From positions 1 through 41,849 of the forward strand of contig JAEFAI010000019.1 of assembly GCA_016291185.1 (NCBI GenBank): a stretch of 41,849 nucleotides of DNA. Direction: 5' to 3'. The number at the start of each line of letters is the position of its first letter. Within the stretch, counting starts at the first letter, position 1. Both the position numbers and the translations under genes were made by a program. The stretch is from Bacteroidales bacterium (GTDB taxonomy: Bacteria; Bacteroidota; Bacteroidia; Bacteroidales; UBA932). This document shows, in pieces, positions 21,350 to 30,254 of the stretch. The notes below the pieces were generated by a model. The model worked only from the letters and a program-made list of their open reading frames with translations, had not been told where the DNA came from and made no database searches.

Positions 21350-22441
21350 ATGGCAGACAACAATACTTTACTCGACAAAGTCCTTTCCCTCGAGGGGAAG
21401 TTCCATTCGCTCCAGGAGCAGCTTTCGAGCCCGGAGGCGATGGCGGACATGAAGAAATATGTCCAGCTGAATAAGGACTACAAAGAACTGGAGCCGATCA
21501 TCAAGACCGGCAAGCAATACGAAAAGATGGTGGAGGACCTCGCCGCCGCCAAGGACATCCTCGTCAACGAAAAGGACGAAGAGCTGCGCGAAATGGCGCG
21601 CATGGAAATCGCCGAGATCGAGCCGAAGATCCCTGAGATGGAGCAGCAGATCAAGCTCCTGCTCATTCCGGCCGACCCGGACGACGGCAAGAATGCCATG
21701 GTTGAAATCCGTGGTGGCACCGGCGGTGATGAGGCGGCGATCTTCGCCGGCGACCTCTTCCGTATGTACCAGCATTTCGCGGAGAACCGCGGCTGGAAGC
21801 TCGAGGTCACGGACCAGGCGCCCGGCACCTCCGGCGGCTTCAAGCAGATCGTCTTCAAACTGTCCGGTAGCGACGGTGTCTATGGCGTGATGAAATACGA
21901 ATCCGGCGTGCACCGCGTCCAGCGCGTGCCGCAGACGGAGACCCAGGGCCGCATCCAGACCTCCGCTGCTTCCGTGGCGGTCTTCCCGGAAGCGGGCGAG
22001 TTTGACGTGGACCTGAACTGGGACGACATCCGCCTCGACCTCTTCTGCGCGTCCGGCCCGGGCGGCCAGGGCGTCAATACGACCTACTCCGCCGTGCGCC
22101 TCACGCACATCCCCACCGGCCTGGTCGTCCAGTGCCAGGAAGAGCGCTCCCAGCTGAAGAACAAGGATCGCGCCTTCGAGGAGTTGCGTACCCGCCTCTA
22201 CAACCTGGAGCACCAGAAGTACCTGGACGGCATCGCCGCCAAGCGTAAGACGATGGTCTCCACGGGCGACCGCTCCGCCAAGATCCGCACCTACAACTAC
22301 CCGCAGGGCCGCGTCACGGATCACCGCATCAACTGGAGCATGTACAACCTGCCCGTCTTTATGGACGGCGACATTCAGGAGTGCATCGACCAGCTGCAGA
22401 TCGCCGAGAACGCCGAGCGCCTCAAGGAAGCAGGAGATTAA
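21350..22441 (+). CDS. prfA: Peptide chain release factor 1
   Basis: The 363-residue protein is a complete class I release factor. The GGQ motif that triggers peptidyl-tRNA hydrolysis is at 238-240 (ASGPGGQGVNTTYSAVRLTH). The codon-reading tripeptide of the RF1 type is PQT at 194-196 (QRVPQTETQGRIQTSAASVAV), where RF2 would have SPF, so it recognises UAA and UAG. The N-terminal helical domain (1-110) and C-terminal domain (GRVTDHRINWSMYNLPVFMDGD) are present. It follows the GNAT-like gene by 4 bases and ends at a strong bidirectional terminator. Confidence 0.97.
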   Translation: MADNNTLLDKVLSLEGKFHSLQEQLSSPEAMADMKKYVQLNKDYKELEPIIKTGKQYEKMVEDLAAAKDILVNEKDEELREMARMEIAEIEPKIPEMEQQIKLLLIPADPDDGKNAMVEIRGGTGGDEAAIFAGDLFRMYQHFAENRGWKLEVTDQAPGTSGGFKQIVFKLSGSDGVYGVMKYESGVHRVQRVPQTETQGRIQTSAASVAVFPEAGEFDVDLNWDDIRLDLFCASGPGGQGVNTTYSAVRLTHIPTGLVVQCQEERSQLKNKDRAFEELRTRLYNLEHQKYLDGIAAKRKTMVSTGDRSAKIRTYNYPQGRVTDHRINWSMYNLPVFMDGDIQECIDQLQIAENAERLKEAGD

Positions 22442-22480
22442 AACAAGAAAGCCCAGCCGACCGGCTGGGCTTTCTTGTTT
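22441..22480. terminator. Bidirectional terminator between prfA and fabF
   Basis: A perfect 19-bp stem: 22441-22459 (starting AAACAAGAAAG) pairs with 22462-22480 (ending CTTTCTTGTTT) around AC. A-rich and T-rich flanks inside the stem serve both strands of these convergent genes. Confidence 0.9.
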
Positions 22481-22482
22481 AT

Positions 22483-22512
22483 CGTCATTCACCGGCTCCG
22501 ACCGGCGAATCT
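22483..22512. repeat. Palindromic repeat after prfA
   Basis: CGTC, ATTCACCGG (22487-22495), 6-base loop, CCGGCGAAT (22502-22510), CT. It has one mismatch in the stem relative to 16450-16473. A C-rich tail (22518-22560) resembles part of the element at 19980-20178. Confidence 0.75.
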
Positions 22513-22564
22513 TATGGCCGGTGGGCTAACCCCCCGGACCCCTGCGTCGCAAAGCTCCAATCCC

Positions 22565-23809
22565 TTAGTATTTGCGGAACGCGAGGCAAGCGTTATGTCC
22601 ACCGAAGCCGAAGGAATCGGACAGGCCCAGGTTCACGTCGGCTTTGACGGCCTTGTTGGGTGTGTAGTCCAGGTCGCACTCGGGATCGGGCGTGTCCAGG
22701 TGGACCGTCGGCGGGACGATGCCCTCCTGCAGGGCCAGCACCGTGGCGATGGCCTCGACGGCACCCGTGGCGCCGAACATATGGCCGTGCATCGACTTGG
22801 TGCTGCTGATGTGGCACTTGTAGGCGAAATCACCCATCGCGATCTTATAGGCCTTGGTCTCGGCCACGTCGTTGAGGAGCGTACCCGTGCCGTGGGCGTT
22901 GATATAGACATTGTCCTTAGCGGCATCGAATCCGGACTCTTCCAGCGCGAGGCGGATGCACTCGGCCTGGGTGGTACCGTCCGGGCGCGGTGCCGTGGCG
23001 TGGTGGGCGTCGCAGGTGCTGCCGTAGCCCGTGACCTCGGCGTAGATGTGGGCGCCGCGGGCCTTGGCGTGCTCCAGCTCCTCAAGCACGAGGATGGCGG
23101 AGCCGTCGGCCATCACGAAGCCGCTGCGGTTGGCGTTGAACGGCAGGGAGGCGTACTGCGGATCCGTGGCGCGGGTCAGTGCCTTGGCGTTCGCGAAACC
23201 GGCGATGCCGATCGGGATGGTGCAGCGGTCGGTGCCGCCGGCAATGACGGCGTCAGCATAGCCGTGCTTGATGGCACGGAACGCCTCGCCGATGGAATGC
23301 GTCGAAGTGGCGCAGGCCGTGACGATGTCGATGCAGGAGCCCTGGGCGCCGAACTTGATGGCGATCTGGCCGCCGGCCATGTCGCTGATCATCGTCGGGA
23401 CGAAGTTGGGGGACACCCACTGGCCGGACTGGTCTTCGAAGAACTTCTCCAGCTCGCGCTGGATGGTCGTGAAGCCGCCGATGCCGGAACCGACATAGGT
23501 TGCCAGGCGCTTCGGGTCAATGTTCTCGCCGGACACGAGGCCGGCGTCCTTCATGGCCTGCCAGGCGGAAGCCATGGCATAGACGGTGAAAGGATCCTGC
23601 TTGCGGATGAACGGTTTGTCCATCCCGTATTCTTCCGGATTGAAATTCCGGACCATGCCGCCGATCTTGACGGCCAGATTGTCAGTAGGGAATTCTGTGA
23701 TATAATCAATTCCGCACACACCGTTGACGAGGTTGTCCCAGAAAGTCTTGACATCGTTTCCGATGCAGGACAGGACACCCAGGCCGGTTACTACTACTCT
23801 TTTCTCCAT
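22565..23809 (-). CDS. fabF: 3-oxoacyl-[acyl-carrier-protein] synthase II
   Basis: The 414-residue protein is a thiolase-fold condensing enzyme of fatty acid elongation. It has the acyl-binding Cys166 (DIVTACATSTHSIG), His306 (NAHGTGTLLND) and His343 (SSTKSMHGHMFGATGAVE). It opens with MEKRVVVTGLGVLSCIGNDV and ends with SFGFGGHNACLAF, the standard KAS II tail. The active-site segment reads KSMHGHMFGA where FabF proteins usually have KSMTGHLLGA; the catalytic His is kept but its neighbourhood differs. It is alone here, without acpP, fabD or rnc beside it. It is transcribed from a -7 box at 23833-23840 in the gap shared with the LytTR gene. A second, more typical fabF elsewhere in the genome cannot be excluded. 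Confidence 0.92.
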   Translation of the reverse strand: MEKRVVVTGLGVLSCIGNDVKTFWDNLVNGVCGIDYITEFPTDNLAVKIGGMVRNFNPEEYGMDKPFIRKQDPFTVYAMASAWQAMKDAGLVSGENIDPKRLATYVGSGIGGFTTIQRELEKFFEDQSGQWVSPNFVPTMISDMAGGQIAIKFGAQGSCIDIVTACATSTHSIGEAFRAIKHGYADAVIAGGTDRCTIPIGIAGFANAKALTRATDPQYASLPFNANRSGFVMADGSAILVLEELEHAKARGAHIYAEVTGYGSTCDAHHATAPRPDGTTQAECIRLALEESGFDAAKDNVYINAHGTGTLLNDVAETKAYKIAMGDFAYKCHISSTKSMHGHMFGATGAVEAIATVLALQEGIVPPTVHLDTPDPECDLDYTPNKAVKADVNLGLSDSFGFGGHNACLAFRKY

Positions 23810-23832
23810 AAAAGAATCATTTTTATCCGGCG

Positions 23833-23840
23833 CAAAGGTA
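23833..23840 (-). promoter_or_regulatory. -7 box for fabF
   Basis: On the minus strand TACCTTTG, an exact TAnnTTTG match 23 bases before the ATG at 23809. CTG replaces TTG 20 bases upstream. Confidence 0.55.
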
Positions 23841-23852
23841 GTAAATTATTCT

Positions 23853-23860
23853 TATATTTG
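23853..23860 (+). promoter_or_regulatory. -7 box for the LytTR regulator gene
   Basis: TATATTTG matches TAnnTTTG and lies 24 bases before the ATG at 23885. The divergent fabF box is only 12 bases away, so the two promoters overlap. Confidence 0.5.
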
Positions 23861-23884
23861 CAGTTCATAGGATTGTGGAAGACG

Positions 23885-24763
23885 ATGATCGCATTGAATG
23901 ACAGGCTGCCCCGCTATCTGCTCGAGAAAGAACAGATTTGGACCACTGTGGTCTATACGGCCCTGTTTTCCCTGGTTTTCATCCTCGTCAGCATCCCTTT
24001 CTCCGGCTCCGCCTGGTTCGCCCTCGGCGAGAGCGAAGCCTTCATCTACACCCTCGCCTTCGTGCTGCTTTCCGCCCTGCTCATCATCCTGAGCCGCTCG
24101 CTGATGCACCGCTGCCGGGACCTCAAGGGTTTCACCCTGCTCGGGTACATCGGCTGGAATGTGGCGGAGGTGGTCGTCGTGGCACTGCTGTACACGGTAT
24201 TCACGCGCCGCGGCATGGAGGTCGGCATGATTGCGGGTGAGCGCGAAACCGGGGAGATCTTCCTTAGCGCCCTGGTCTATACGGCGGTGTGCCTGTGCGT
24301 GCCGTTCGCGTTCTGCGCCCTGCATTTCGCCCTGCAGGACCGGGACAACACCATCCGCCTGATGAACTACGGCAATGTCGTTTCCGACAAGCCTGCCAAG
24401 CCCTATTCGGACAAGCGCATCACCCTGTTTGACAACAACGGCGTGCTCAAATTCTCCATCAGCTCGGACAACCTCTATTTCATCGAGTCTGACGACAACT
24501 ACATCAAGGCATGGTACATGGACAGCGCCGGGGAGATGAAGCAGTACATGCTGCGCTGCCGGCTTAAGACGGTGGAGGACAGCTTCGCGGACAGCGAGCT
24601 GGTCCGCTGCCACCGCAAGTACATCGTCAACATCCGAAAAATATCGATCTTGAAGTCCGAGAAAGAGGGCTACAAGGTCGATTTCGATATCGATTCCATC
24701 GACCCCATTCCGATTTCAAAAACCTACGAGCAGGCCGTGCTGGCCCGCTTCAATTCGCGATAG
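23885..24763 (+). CDS. Membrane-anchored LytTR-type DNA-binding regulator
   Basis: The ATG at 23885 gives 292 residues; the much longer open frame upstream runs antisense through fabF and is not real. Four membrane helices fill the first half (about 19-42, 52-74, 84-105, 122-147). The second half is a LytTR domain (about 190-290): ITLFDNNGVLKFSISSDNLYFIESDDNYIKAWY, MLRCRLKTVEDSF, LVRCHRKYIVNIRKI. LytTR domains bind direct repeats in DNA through beta-strands. Membrane-bound LytTR proteins without a receiver domain are common in Bacteroidetes and probably respond to a membrane signal. It precedes DUF4293 by 3 bases. Target genes are unknown. Confidence 0.88.
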   Translation: MIALNDRLPRYLLEKEQIWTTVVYTALFSLVFILVSIPFSGSAWFALGESEAFIYTLAFVLLSALLIILSRSLMHRCRDLKGFTLLGYIGWNVAEVVVVALLYTVFTRRGMEVGMIAGERETGEIFLSALVYTAVCLCVPFAFCALHFALQDRDNTIRLMNYGNVVSDKPAKPYSDKRITLFDNNGVLKFSISSDNLYFIESDDNYIKAWYMDSAGEMKQYMLRCRLKTVEDSFADSELVRCHRKYIVNIRKISILKSEKEGYKVDFDIDSIDPIPISKTYEQAVLARFNSR

Positions 24764-24766
24764 ATT

Positions 24767-25171
24767 ATGTGGCAAAGAGTTCAAACCCTGTATCTTCTCC
24801 TGGCGACGGGCCTCGTCGCCTCCCTTTTATTCTGTACCAAGGCGGGTGACGTCCCGTACATGGAATACTGGCCCTACGCCGTGCTCATCATCCTGACGAC
24901 CTTCCTGCAGGTGATGGCCCTGACGACCTACAAGCACCGCATTTTCCAGATGCGCACCTCCGTGCTGGCCGCCATCATCCTGGTCGGCCTGCAGATCTGG
25001 CTGGTCGTCGATTTCATCAAGACGCACAACGATCCCGTTTTCCACGTGACCGCGGTCTTCCCGATCGTCGCCACGATCCTTGATTTCCTCGCCGCCCGGG
25101 GCATCCTGGCGGACGAACTGCTGGTGCGCAGCGCCGACCGTCTGCGTGCCGCCAAGCGCAAGAAGAAATAA
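24767..25171 (+). CDS. DUF4293 family membrane protein
   Basis: This 134-residue protein starts MWQRVQTLYLLLATGLVASLLFC, the characteristic DUF4293 opening (M-x-Q-R-x-Q-T-x-Y-L-L-L), and has four membrane helices with very short loops, then a Lys/Arg-rich cytosolic tail (DRLRAAKRKKK). The family is widespread in Bacteroidetes without known function. Its 3-base distance from the LytTR gene suggests co-transcription, and it precedes the nucleoside phosphorylase by 21 bases. Confidence 0.87.
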   Translation: MWQRVQTLYLLLATGLVASLLFCTKAGDVPYMEYWPYAVLIILTTFLQVMALTTYKHRIFQMRTSVLAAIILVGLQIWLVVDFIKTHNDPVFHVTAVFPIVATILDFLAARGILADELLVRSADRLRAAKRKKK

Positions 25172-25192
25172 CTAACCACCAATCACATAGTT

Positions 25193-26062
25193 ATGAGAAT
25201 TCCTGAATCTGAATTGATTATCAATAGCGACGGCTCCGTGTTCCACCTCCACCTCCGTCCGGAGCAGCTGGCCGACAACGTCATCCTCGTGGGTGATCCC
25301 GGCCGTGTGGCCATGATCAAGGCCCATCTGTCCTCCATCGAGGCGGAAGGCGCTTCGCGCGAATTTGTGTGGGCCACGGGCCGCAGCCATGGCAACCGTT
25401 ATACGATCCTGTCCACCGGCATCGGCGCGGACAACATCGACATCGTGATGACGGAACTGGATGCCCTCGCCAATGTTGACTTCCATACCCGCGAGATTAA
25501 GCCGGAGCACCGCACGCTGGATATCCTTCGCATCGGCACCTGCGGTGCCATCCAGCCGGAAATCCCCCTCGGCGGCTTTGTCTTTTCGCATATCTCCATC
25601 GGCTGCGACGGCATGCTCAACTGGTATGCCGACCGCGACAAGGTCTGCCTGCTCGATTTCGAGGAGGCCTTCAAGAAGCACGCCCATTGGGGCAAGCACC
25701 TGCCGGATCCGTACTTCGTGCGCGCCAGCCAGAAGCTGATTGACCGCTTCGCGGACTGCACCGTGAAGGGAATGACCGTCTGCGCCGGCGGATTCTACGG
25801 CCCGCAGGGACGCGTCGTCCGCGAGGGCCTCGCGCTGCCGAACATGCTCGAAGACTTCGAGAGCTTCGAGTACCAGGGCTATAAGATCACGAATTTCGAG
25901 ATGGAAGGCTCTGCCCTCGCCGGCATGGCCGCCATGCTCGGCCACCACGCCGGCACGGTCTGCTGCGCCGTCGCGCACCGCTACCTGAAGGGTGCCAATC
26001 CCGACTACAAGGCGCGGGTTGCGGAACTCGTCGAGCTGTCGATCGAGCGGCTGGCTAAGTAG
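25193..26062 (+). CDS. Nucleoside phosphorylase (uridine phosphorylase-like)
   Basis: The 289-residue protein belongs to the PNP/UDP family of phosphorylases that split nucleosides with phosphate into base and ribose-1-phosphate. Visible motifs are the phosphate-binding loop NVILVGDPGRVAMI (about 29-42), the GRSHGNRYTILSTGIGADNIDIVMTEL segment, DILRIGTCGAIQPEIPLGGFVFS, and ITNFEMEGSALAGMAAMLGHHAGTVCCAV, where the Glu of FEMEG contacts the ribose. It matches the longer Bacteroidetes group usually annotated as uridine phosphorylase; base specificity is not certain. It ends directly against the opposing esterase (stop TAG, then CTA at 26063), so no terminator separates them. Confidence 0.88.
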   Translation: MRIPESELIINSDGSVFHLHLRPEQLADNVILVGDPGRVAMIKAHLSSIEAEGASREFVWATGRSHGNRYTILSTGIGADNIDIVMTELDALANVDFHTREIKPEHRTLDILRIGTCGAIQPEIPLGGFVFSHISIGCDGMLNWYADRDKVCLLDFEEAFKKHAHWGKHLPDPYFVRASQKLIDRFADCTVKGMTVCAGGFYGPQGRVVREGLALPNMLEDFESFEYQGYKITNFEMEGSALAGMAAMLGHHAGTVCCAVAHRYLKGANPDYKARVAELVELSIERLAK

Positions 26063-27034
26063 CTATTTCTTCGGATACAGATCCCGGACGGAGTATTTGC
26101 GCCAGCCCGGATCGGGGATGGCCGCGTCCGTAACGAGCGCGTCCAGGGGCCGATATACACCCTTGACGACGTTTTCCTCCAGGAAGCGAATCTCCTCGGG
26201 GAGGTTGCGCTGCATTGAGATGGAGATCTCGTGGCCCGCGTCGCGGAAACGGTAAATCTGGAAATTACATCCCGCGTCCTCCAGCTTCCTGGCCAGGGCG
26301 TCGCTGCCCGCGAACTGGTTTCCCGGCAGGGTGATGGCTTTGTAGGGGACGATGCGGTCGGCCGTGCCGTGCAGCAGCAGGACGGGGCAGGGTTTCTGTG
26401 CGAAACGCACGGAACCGTCCCGCGAGAAAACGGCACCTGAGAAGGCCATCACGCCGGCGTAGTTGAACCAGCCGGGCAGCACCTTCGCTTCCTGCTTGGC
26501 GTTGCAGATTTCCCATTCGGCCTGCAGAACTGTGATGGCGCCCGCCGACGAGCCGCTGATCACGATCCGGTCGGGGTCGATGCCCAGCTCGGCGGCGTGC
26601 TCGATCAGGTAGTTGGTGGCGGCGAAAAGGTCATCCACGGCCGCCTGGATGGCATCCCACAGGGTGGGCAGGGAGGAGAAACTGGTCTTGAGCGTCTTTC
26701 CCTTCAATCCCAGGCGATAATCAATGGCGGCTACGTGGTAGCCCGCGTCGGAGAGCCTCCGGAACCAGACCCGGTCGTCCGGATGGTTGCGCACGCCGGT
26801 GACGAAGGCGCCGCCGAAGACGTGGATGATCACCGGCTTGCGCAGCGTGTCGGCGCAGGGACCGGCCCCGGGTGCGGCGGTGTAGAAATCCAGAAAAAGA
26901 TCGCAAGTATCGCGTTGGGCAAAGCATTCGGTCCGGTCGGGCTGCGGCGTGCCGGGCCTTTCGATGATCGGCCGCACCTGCGCCCGGACAAGACCGCAGG
27001 AGCAGACTAACAGAAGAAGGATCAGGCGTTTCAT
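26063..27034 (-). CDS. Secreted alpha/beta-hydrolase (carboxylesterase-like)
   Basis: A signal peptide (MKRLILLLLVCSCGLVRA) precedes a 300-residue alpha/beta-hydrolase. The oxyanion segment is VFGGAFVTG, analogous to HGGG; the nucleophile elbow is GSSAG near 177-181 (VISGSSAGAITVLQ); the acid and His are likely in HGTADRIVPY and RFRDAGHEIS. Such enzymes hydrolyse small acyl esters, in gut Bacteroidales often acetyl or feruloyl groups on plant polysaccharides; that substrate is inference. The Cys in the possible cleavage region (CSC-G) could also allow lipidation, but the context is not a good lipobox. It follows the Clp-N gene by one base, so the two form an operon. Confidence 0.82.
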   Translation of the reverse strand: MKRLILLLLVCSCGLVRAQVRPIIERPGTPQPDRTECFAQRDTCDLFLDFYTAAPGAGPCADTLRKPVIIHVFGGAFVTGVRNHPDDRVWFRRLSDAGYHVAAIDYRLGLKGKTLKTSFSSLPTLWDAIQAAVDDLFAATNYLIEHAAELGIDPDRIVISGSSAGAITVLQAEWEICNAKQEAKVLPGWFNYAGVMAFSGAVFSRDGSVRFAQKPCPVLLLHGTADRIVPYKAITLPGNQFAGSDALARKLEDAGCNFQIYRFRDAGHEISISMQRNLPEEIRFLEENVVKGVYRPLDALVTDAAIPDPGWRKYSVRDLYPKK

Positions 27035-27035
27035 T

Positions 27036-27590
27036 TTAACTCAAATAACTGGTTTCAGAAGCGGTATTCGCATAGAGGCGGGTCAACTGCTCGCCGAGCG
27101 GTCCCAGCAGATCCTCCAGGCGGGGCGGGACCAGCTCCCCGTGGGGGAAGATGTAGTTCTTTTCGCGCATCAGCGCGTACAGCCGGTCGTAGTCGAAATC
27201 GCGACCGCGGAGCAGCTCCGCGGCGGTGCTCTTCTCGTGCCGGATCAGTGCCAGCAGCAGGTGCGCCGGGAAGATCTCGTGCCCGCCCTGTTTGAGCGCC
27301 TCGTACGCTGCGCCGCCCACCAGCGCTGCCGCACCGCGCGTCGGGCGGATCCGGGCCTGGTCCTGCCAGGGGACGGATTGCTCGCCGAGCACCTGCGCGT
27401 CAATGTCGCGCTTGAAGGCGTCCAAATCCACGCCGCAGGCGGTCAGGATGCGGCATGCATCGTTGTCCCGATGGCGCAGCAGGCCCAGTACGACGTGGTC
27501 GGCGCCGACGCCGTAACTCCCTGTGCGCGCAGCTTCTTCGCGAGCGTAGCAGAGGATGGTCTGCAGGTCTGTTGAAAACTTGATCTCCAT
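27036..27590 (-). CDS. Free-standing Clp N-terminal domain protein
   Basis: The 184-residue protein consists of two Clp-N repeats without any AAA+ ATPase domain. The first (about 5-75) reads FSTDLQTILCYAREEAARTGSYGVGADHVVLGLLRHRDNDACRIL; the second (about 90-160) reads YEALKQGGHEIFPAHLLLALIRHEKSTAAELL. In ClpA/ClpC this domain binds adaptors and substrates. Alone it could act as an adaptor or decoy for ClpC, or as a substrate recogniser, but this is inference. The Bacteroidales arrangement of a Clp-N protein divergent from gyrA is seen here: 81 bases separate the two ATGs, with opposing -7 boxes. It is co-transcribed with the esterase. Confidence 0.87.
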   Translation of the reverse strand: MEIKFSTDLQTILCYAREEAARTGSYGVGADHVVLGLLRHRDNDACRILTACGVDLDAFKRDIDAQVLGEQSVPWQDQARIRPTRGAAALVGGAAYEALKQGGHEIFPAHLLLALIRHEKSTAAELLRGRDFDYDRLYALMREKNYIFPHGELVPPRLEDLLGPLGEQLTRLYANTASETSYLS

Positions 27591-27606
27591 CGGGTTATTT
27601 TATGGA

Positions 27607-27614
27607 CAAAAATA
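27607..27614 (-). promoter_or_regulatory. -7 box for the Clp-N gene
   Basis: On the minus strand TATTTTTG, an exact TAnnTTTG match, 16 bases before the ATG at 27590. No clear -33 box. Confidence 0.5.
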
Positions 27615-27637
27615 GCAAATTAATCGGAATTTTTAGT

Positions 27638-27645
27638 TATTTTTG
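27638..27645 (+). promoter_or_regulatory. -7 box for gyrA
   Basis: TATTTTTG matches TAnnTTTG and lies 26 bases before the ATG at 27672. No clear -33 box. It is 23 bases from the divergent box of the Clp-N gene. Confidence 0.55.
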
Positions 27646-27671
27646 CATGTTTAGAACTATAGTGTATTTTT

Positions 27672-30215
27672 ATGGACGAGGTAAAGAATCCCGAAGAAAT
27701 TCAGGAAGAAGTGAAAGGTATCATCGAACCGGTTGAAATCGACCACGAGATGCGCACCGCGTACATCGATTACTCGATGTCCGTGATCGTGTCCCGCGCC
27801 CTCCCGGATGCCCGGGACGGCCTGAAGCCGGTGCAGCGCCGCGTGCTCTTCGGCATGGACGGCCTGGGCCTGAACTACGGCGGCCAGACCAAGAAATCTG
27901 CCCGTATCGTCGGTGAGGTGCTTGGTAAGTTCCACCCGCACGGAGACTCCAGCGTTTACGACGCGATGGCGCGTCTGGCGCAGCCCTGGAACCAGCGTTA
28001 TCCGCTGGTCTTTGGTCAGGGTAACTTCGGTTCGATGGACGGCGACCCTGTGGCCGCCATGCGATATACGGAAGCCAAACTCGAGAAGATGACGGAGGAC
28101 GTCCTGGCCGATCTGGACAAGGACACCGTCGATATGACGCTCAACTTCGACGACTCCCTCCAGGAGCCGACGGTGCTGCCGACCAAGCTCCCGCTCCTGC
28201 TGCTCAACGGCTCGGCGGGTATCGCGGTCGGTATGGCCACGAACATGGCCCCGCACAACCTGGGCGAGGTCTGCGACGCCATCTGCGCCTACATCGACAA
28301 CCCGGACATCACGACCGAAGGTCTGATGGAATACATCCAAGGCCCGGACTTCCCGACCGGCGGCATCATCATGGGCCGCCAGGGCATCATCGACGCGTAC
28401 AACACCGGCCGCGGCCGCGTGGTGATCCGCGCCAAGGCTGAGATCGAAGAAAGCGACAACGGCCGCGAAACCATCGTCGTGACCGAGGTCCCGTACATGG
28501 TCAACAAGGCCGACATGCTCGCCCGCATCAGCGAGATGGTGCATGAAAAGAAGATCGAGGGGATCTCCGACATCCGCGAACTGTCCAACCGCGAGGGACT
28601 CCGCATCGAGTTCCAGGTGAAGAAGGAAGCCAACGCGAACGTCGTCCTGAACACCCTCTTCAAATACACGGCGCTGCAGAGCAGCTTCTCCATCAACAAC
28701 GTGGCCCTCGTGGGCGGTCGTCCCCGGACGCTCTCCCTCAAGGATATGCTGGCCAACTTCGTCGATTTCCGCCACGAAGTGGTGGTCCGCCGCACGAAGT
28801 TCGACCTGGACAAGGCCCTCAAGCGCGCCCACATCCTCGAAGGTCTGCTCAAGGCCATCGACGTGATCGACGAGATCATCGCCATCATCCGGGCTTCCCG
28901 CAGTGTCGATGACGCCAAGGCCACCCTCATGGAGACCTTCGGCTTCGACGACATCCAGGCTTCGGCCATCGTGGAGATGCGCCTGCGTCAGCTCACCGGA
29001 CTGGAGAAAGACCGCCTGCAGGCGGAGTACGACGAGCTCGAGCGCTTCATCGCCCGCTGCCGCGAAATCCTCGCCAGCGACGCCGAGCAGCTCGCGATCG
29101 TCAAGGAGGAAACCCAGGACCTCAAGGCCCGCTACGGCGATCCCCGCCGCACGGAGATCACCCTCTCCGACGATGAATTCAACCCGGAAGACTTCTATGC
29201 CGACGAGGACGTCGTCATTACGATTTCCCACCTCGGCTACATCAAGCGCACCGCCCTCACGGAGTTCCGTACGCAGGCCCGTGGCGGCGTGGGCAAGAAG
29301 GCCAGCGCCACGCGCGACGAGGACTTCATCGAGCACATCTACGTGGCCAACATGCACTCCACGATGCTCTTCTTTACCGACAAGGGCATGTGCTACCGCC
29401 TCAAGGTCTATGAGCTGCCGGAAGGCACCCGCACCTCCAAGGGTCGCGCGGTGCAGAACCTGCTCTCCATCGACCCGGAGGACTGCATCCGCACGTATCT
29501 GAACGTCCGCTCGATCGAGAATCCGGAGTACACGGACAACCATTTCGTGATCCTCATCACGAAGCGCGGCGTGGTCAAGAAGACCAACCTGACGGAATAT
29601 TCCAACAAGCGCAGCCGCAACAAGGGCATCATCGCCATCGGCATCCGCGAAGGGGACGAGCTCCTCGACGCGCTGCTGACCGACGGCGCCCACGAGATCA
29701 TGATCGCCGCCCGCAAGGGTCGTTGCTGCCGCTTCAATGAAGAAGAAGTCCGAGCCATCGGACGTAGCGGATCGGGTGTCCGCGGAATCAATATAGACGA
29801 GGACGACGAGGTGATCGGAGCCATCTCGGCCAACCCGAACGCAGAGGATGCAGCTGCCCATACCGTGCTGGTAGTCAGCGAGAACGGTTACGGTAAGCGG
29901 TCCGACCCTGACGAGTACCGCCTGACCTCTCGCGGTGCCAAGGGTGTCAAGACCATCAACATCACTGATAAGACTGGCCCGCTTGTTGCAATCAAGAGCG
30001 TGACGGAAGAGAATGATCTGATGATCATCACGAAGTCCGGCCTGACCATCAGAATGGCTGCATCCGACATCCGGGTCGCCGGCAGGGCTACCCAGGGTGT
30101 GAGACTGATTAACATCCGGGAAGGAGATGCAATCGCTGCGGTGTCACCGGTCGCCAAGGCGGAGGAAGAACTCCCGGAGGAGAATCCGGAAGCGGAAACG
30201 GAAGTGACCGAATAA
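27672..30215 (+). CDS. gyrA: DNA gyrase subunit A
   Basis: The 847-residue protein is a full gyrase A subunit, which with GyrB introduces negative supercoils. The catalytic Tyr132 lies in [10 protein letters not shown]. The quinolone-resistance region reads [18 protein letters not shown] with Ser93 and Asp97 in place, so no classical quinolone-resistance substitution is seen there. The C-terminal beta-pinwheel begins after about 500; the GyrA-box is [14 protein letters not shown], close to the Q-R-R-G-G-K-G consensus but with A and V substitutions, as in related Bacteroidetes. The acidic C-terminal tail ([17 protein letters not shown]) is typical. Start ATG follows an AT-rich leader. It is followed by a TPR protein after 39 bases. 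Confidence 0.97.
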   Translation: MDEVKNPEEIQEEVKGIIEPVEIDHEMRTAYIDYSMSVIVSRALPDARDGLKPVQRRVLFGMDGLGLNYGGQTKKSARIVGEVLGKFHPHGDSSVYDAMARLAQPWNQRYPLVFGQGNFGSMDGDPVAAMRYTEAKLEKMTEDVLADLDKDTVDMTLNFDDSLQEPTVLPTKLPLLLLNGSAGIAVGMATNMAPHNLGEVCDAICAYIDNPDITTEGLMEYIQGPDFPTGGIIMGRQGIIDAYNTGRGRVVIRAKAEIEESDNGRETIVVTEVPYMVNKADMLARISEMVHEKKIEGISDIRELSNREGLRIEFQVKKEANANVVLNTLFKYTALQSSFSINNVALVGGRPRTLSLKDMLANFVDFRHEVVVRRTKFDLDKALKRAHILEGLLKAIDVIDEIIAIIRASRSVDDAKATLMETFGFDDIQASAIVEMRLRQLTGLEKDRLQAEYDELERFIARCREILASDAEQLAIVKEETQDLKARYGDPRRTEITLSDDEFNPEDFYADEDVVITISHLGYIKRTALTEFRTQARGGVGKKASATRDEDFIEHIYVANMHSTMLFFTDKGMCYRLKVYELPEGTRTSKGRAVQNLLSIDPEDCIRTYLNVRSIENPEYTDNHFVILITKRGVVKKTNLTEYSNKRSRNKGIIAIGIREGDELLDALLTDGAHEIMIAARKGRCCRFNEEEVRAIGRSGSGVRGINIDEDDEVIGAISANPNAEDAAAHTVLVVSENGYGKRSDPDEYRLTSRGAKGVKTINITDKTGPLVAIKSVTEENDLMIITKSGLTIRMAASDIRVAGRATQGVRLINIREGDAIAAVSPVAKAEEELPEENPEAETEVTE

Positions 30216-30254
30216 GAAGAATTTGAATTATTTTAATTATTAACGAATAACCCA

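Noticed and set aside
22475..23884. Upstream extension of the LytTR gene through the fabF region
   Set aside because: The extension is antisense to fabF; the ATG at 23885 follows a proper -7 box and begins a sensible membrane protein.
27657..29861. 734-codon open frame on the minus strand antisense to gyrA
   Set aside because: It lies wholly within gyrA, its translation is a Val/Asp/His-rich composition typical of antisense frames in G+C-rich genes, and gyrA is unambiguous.
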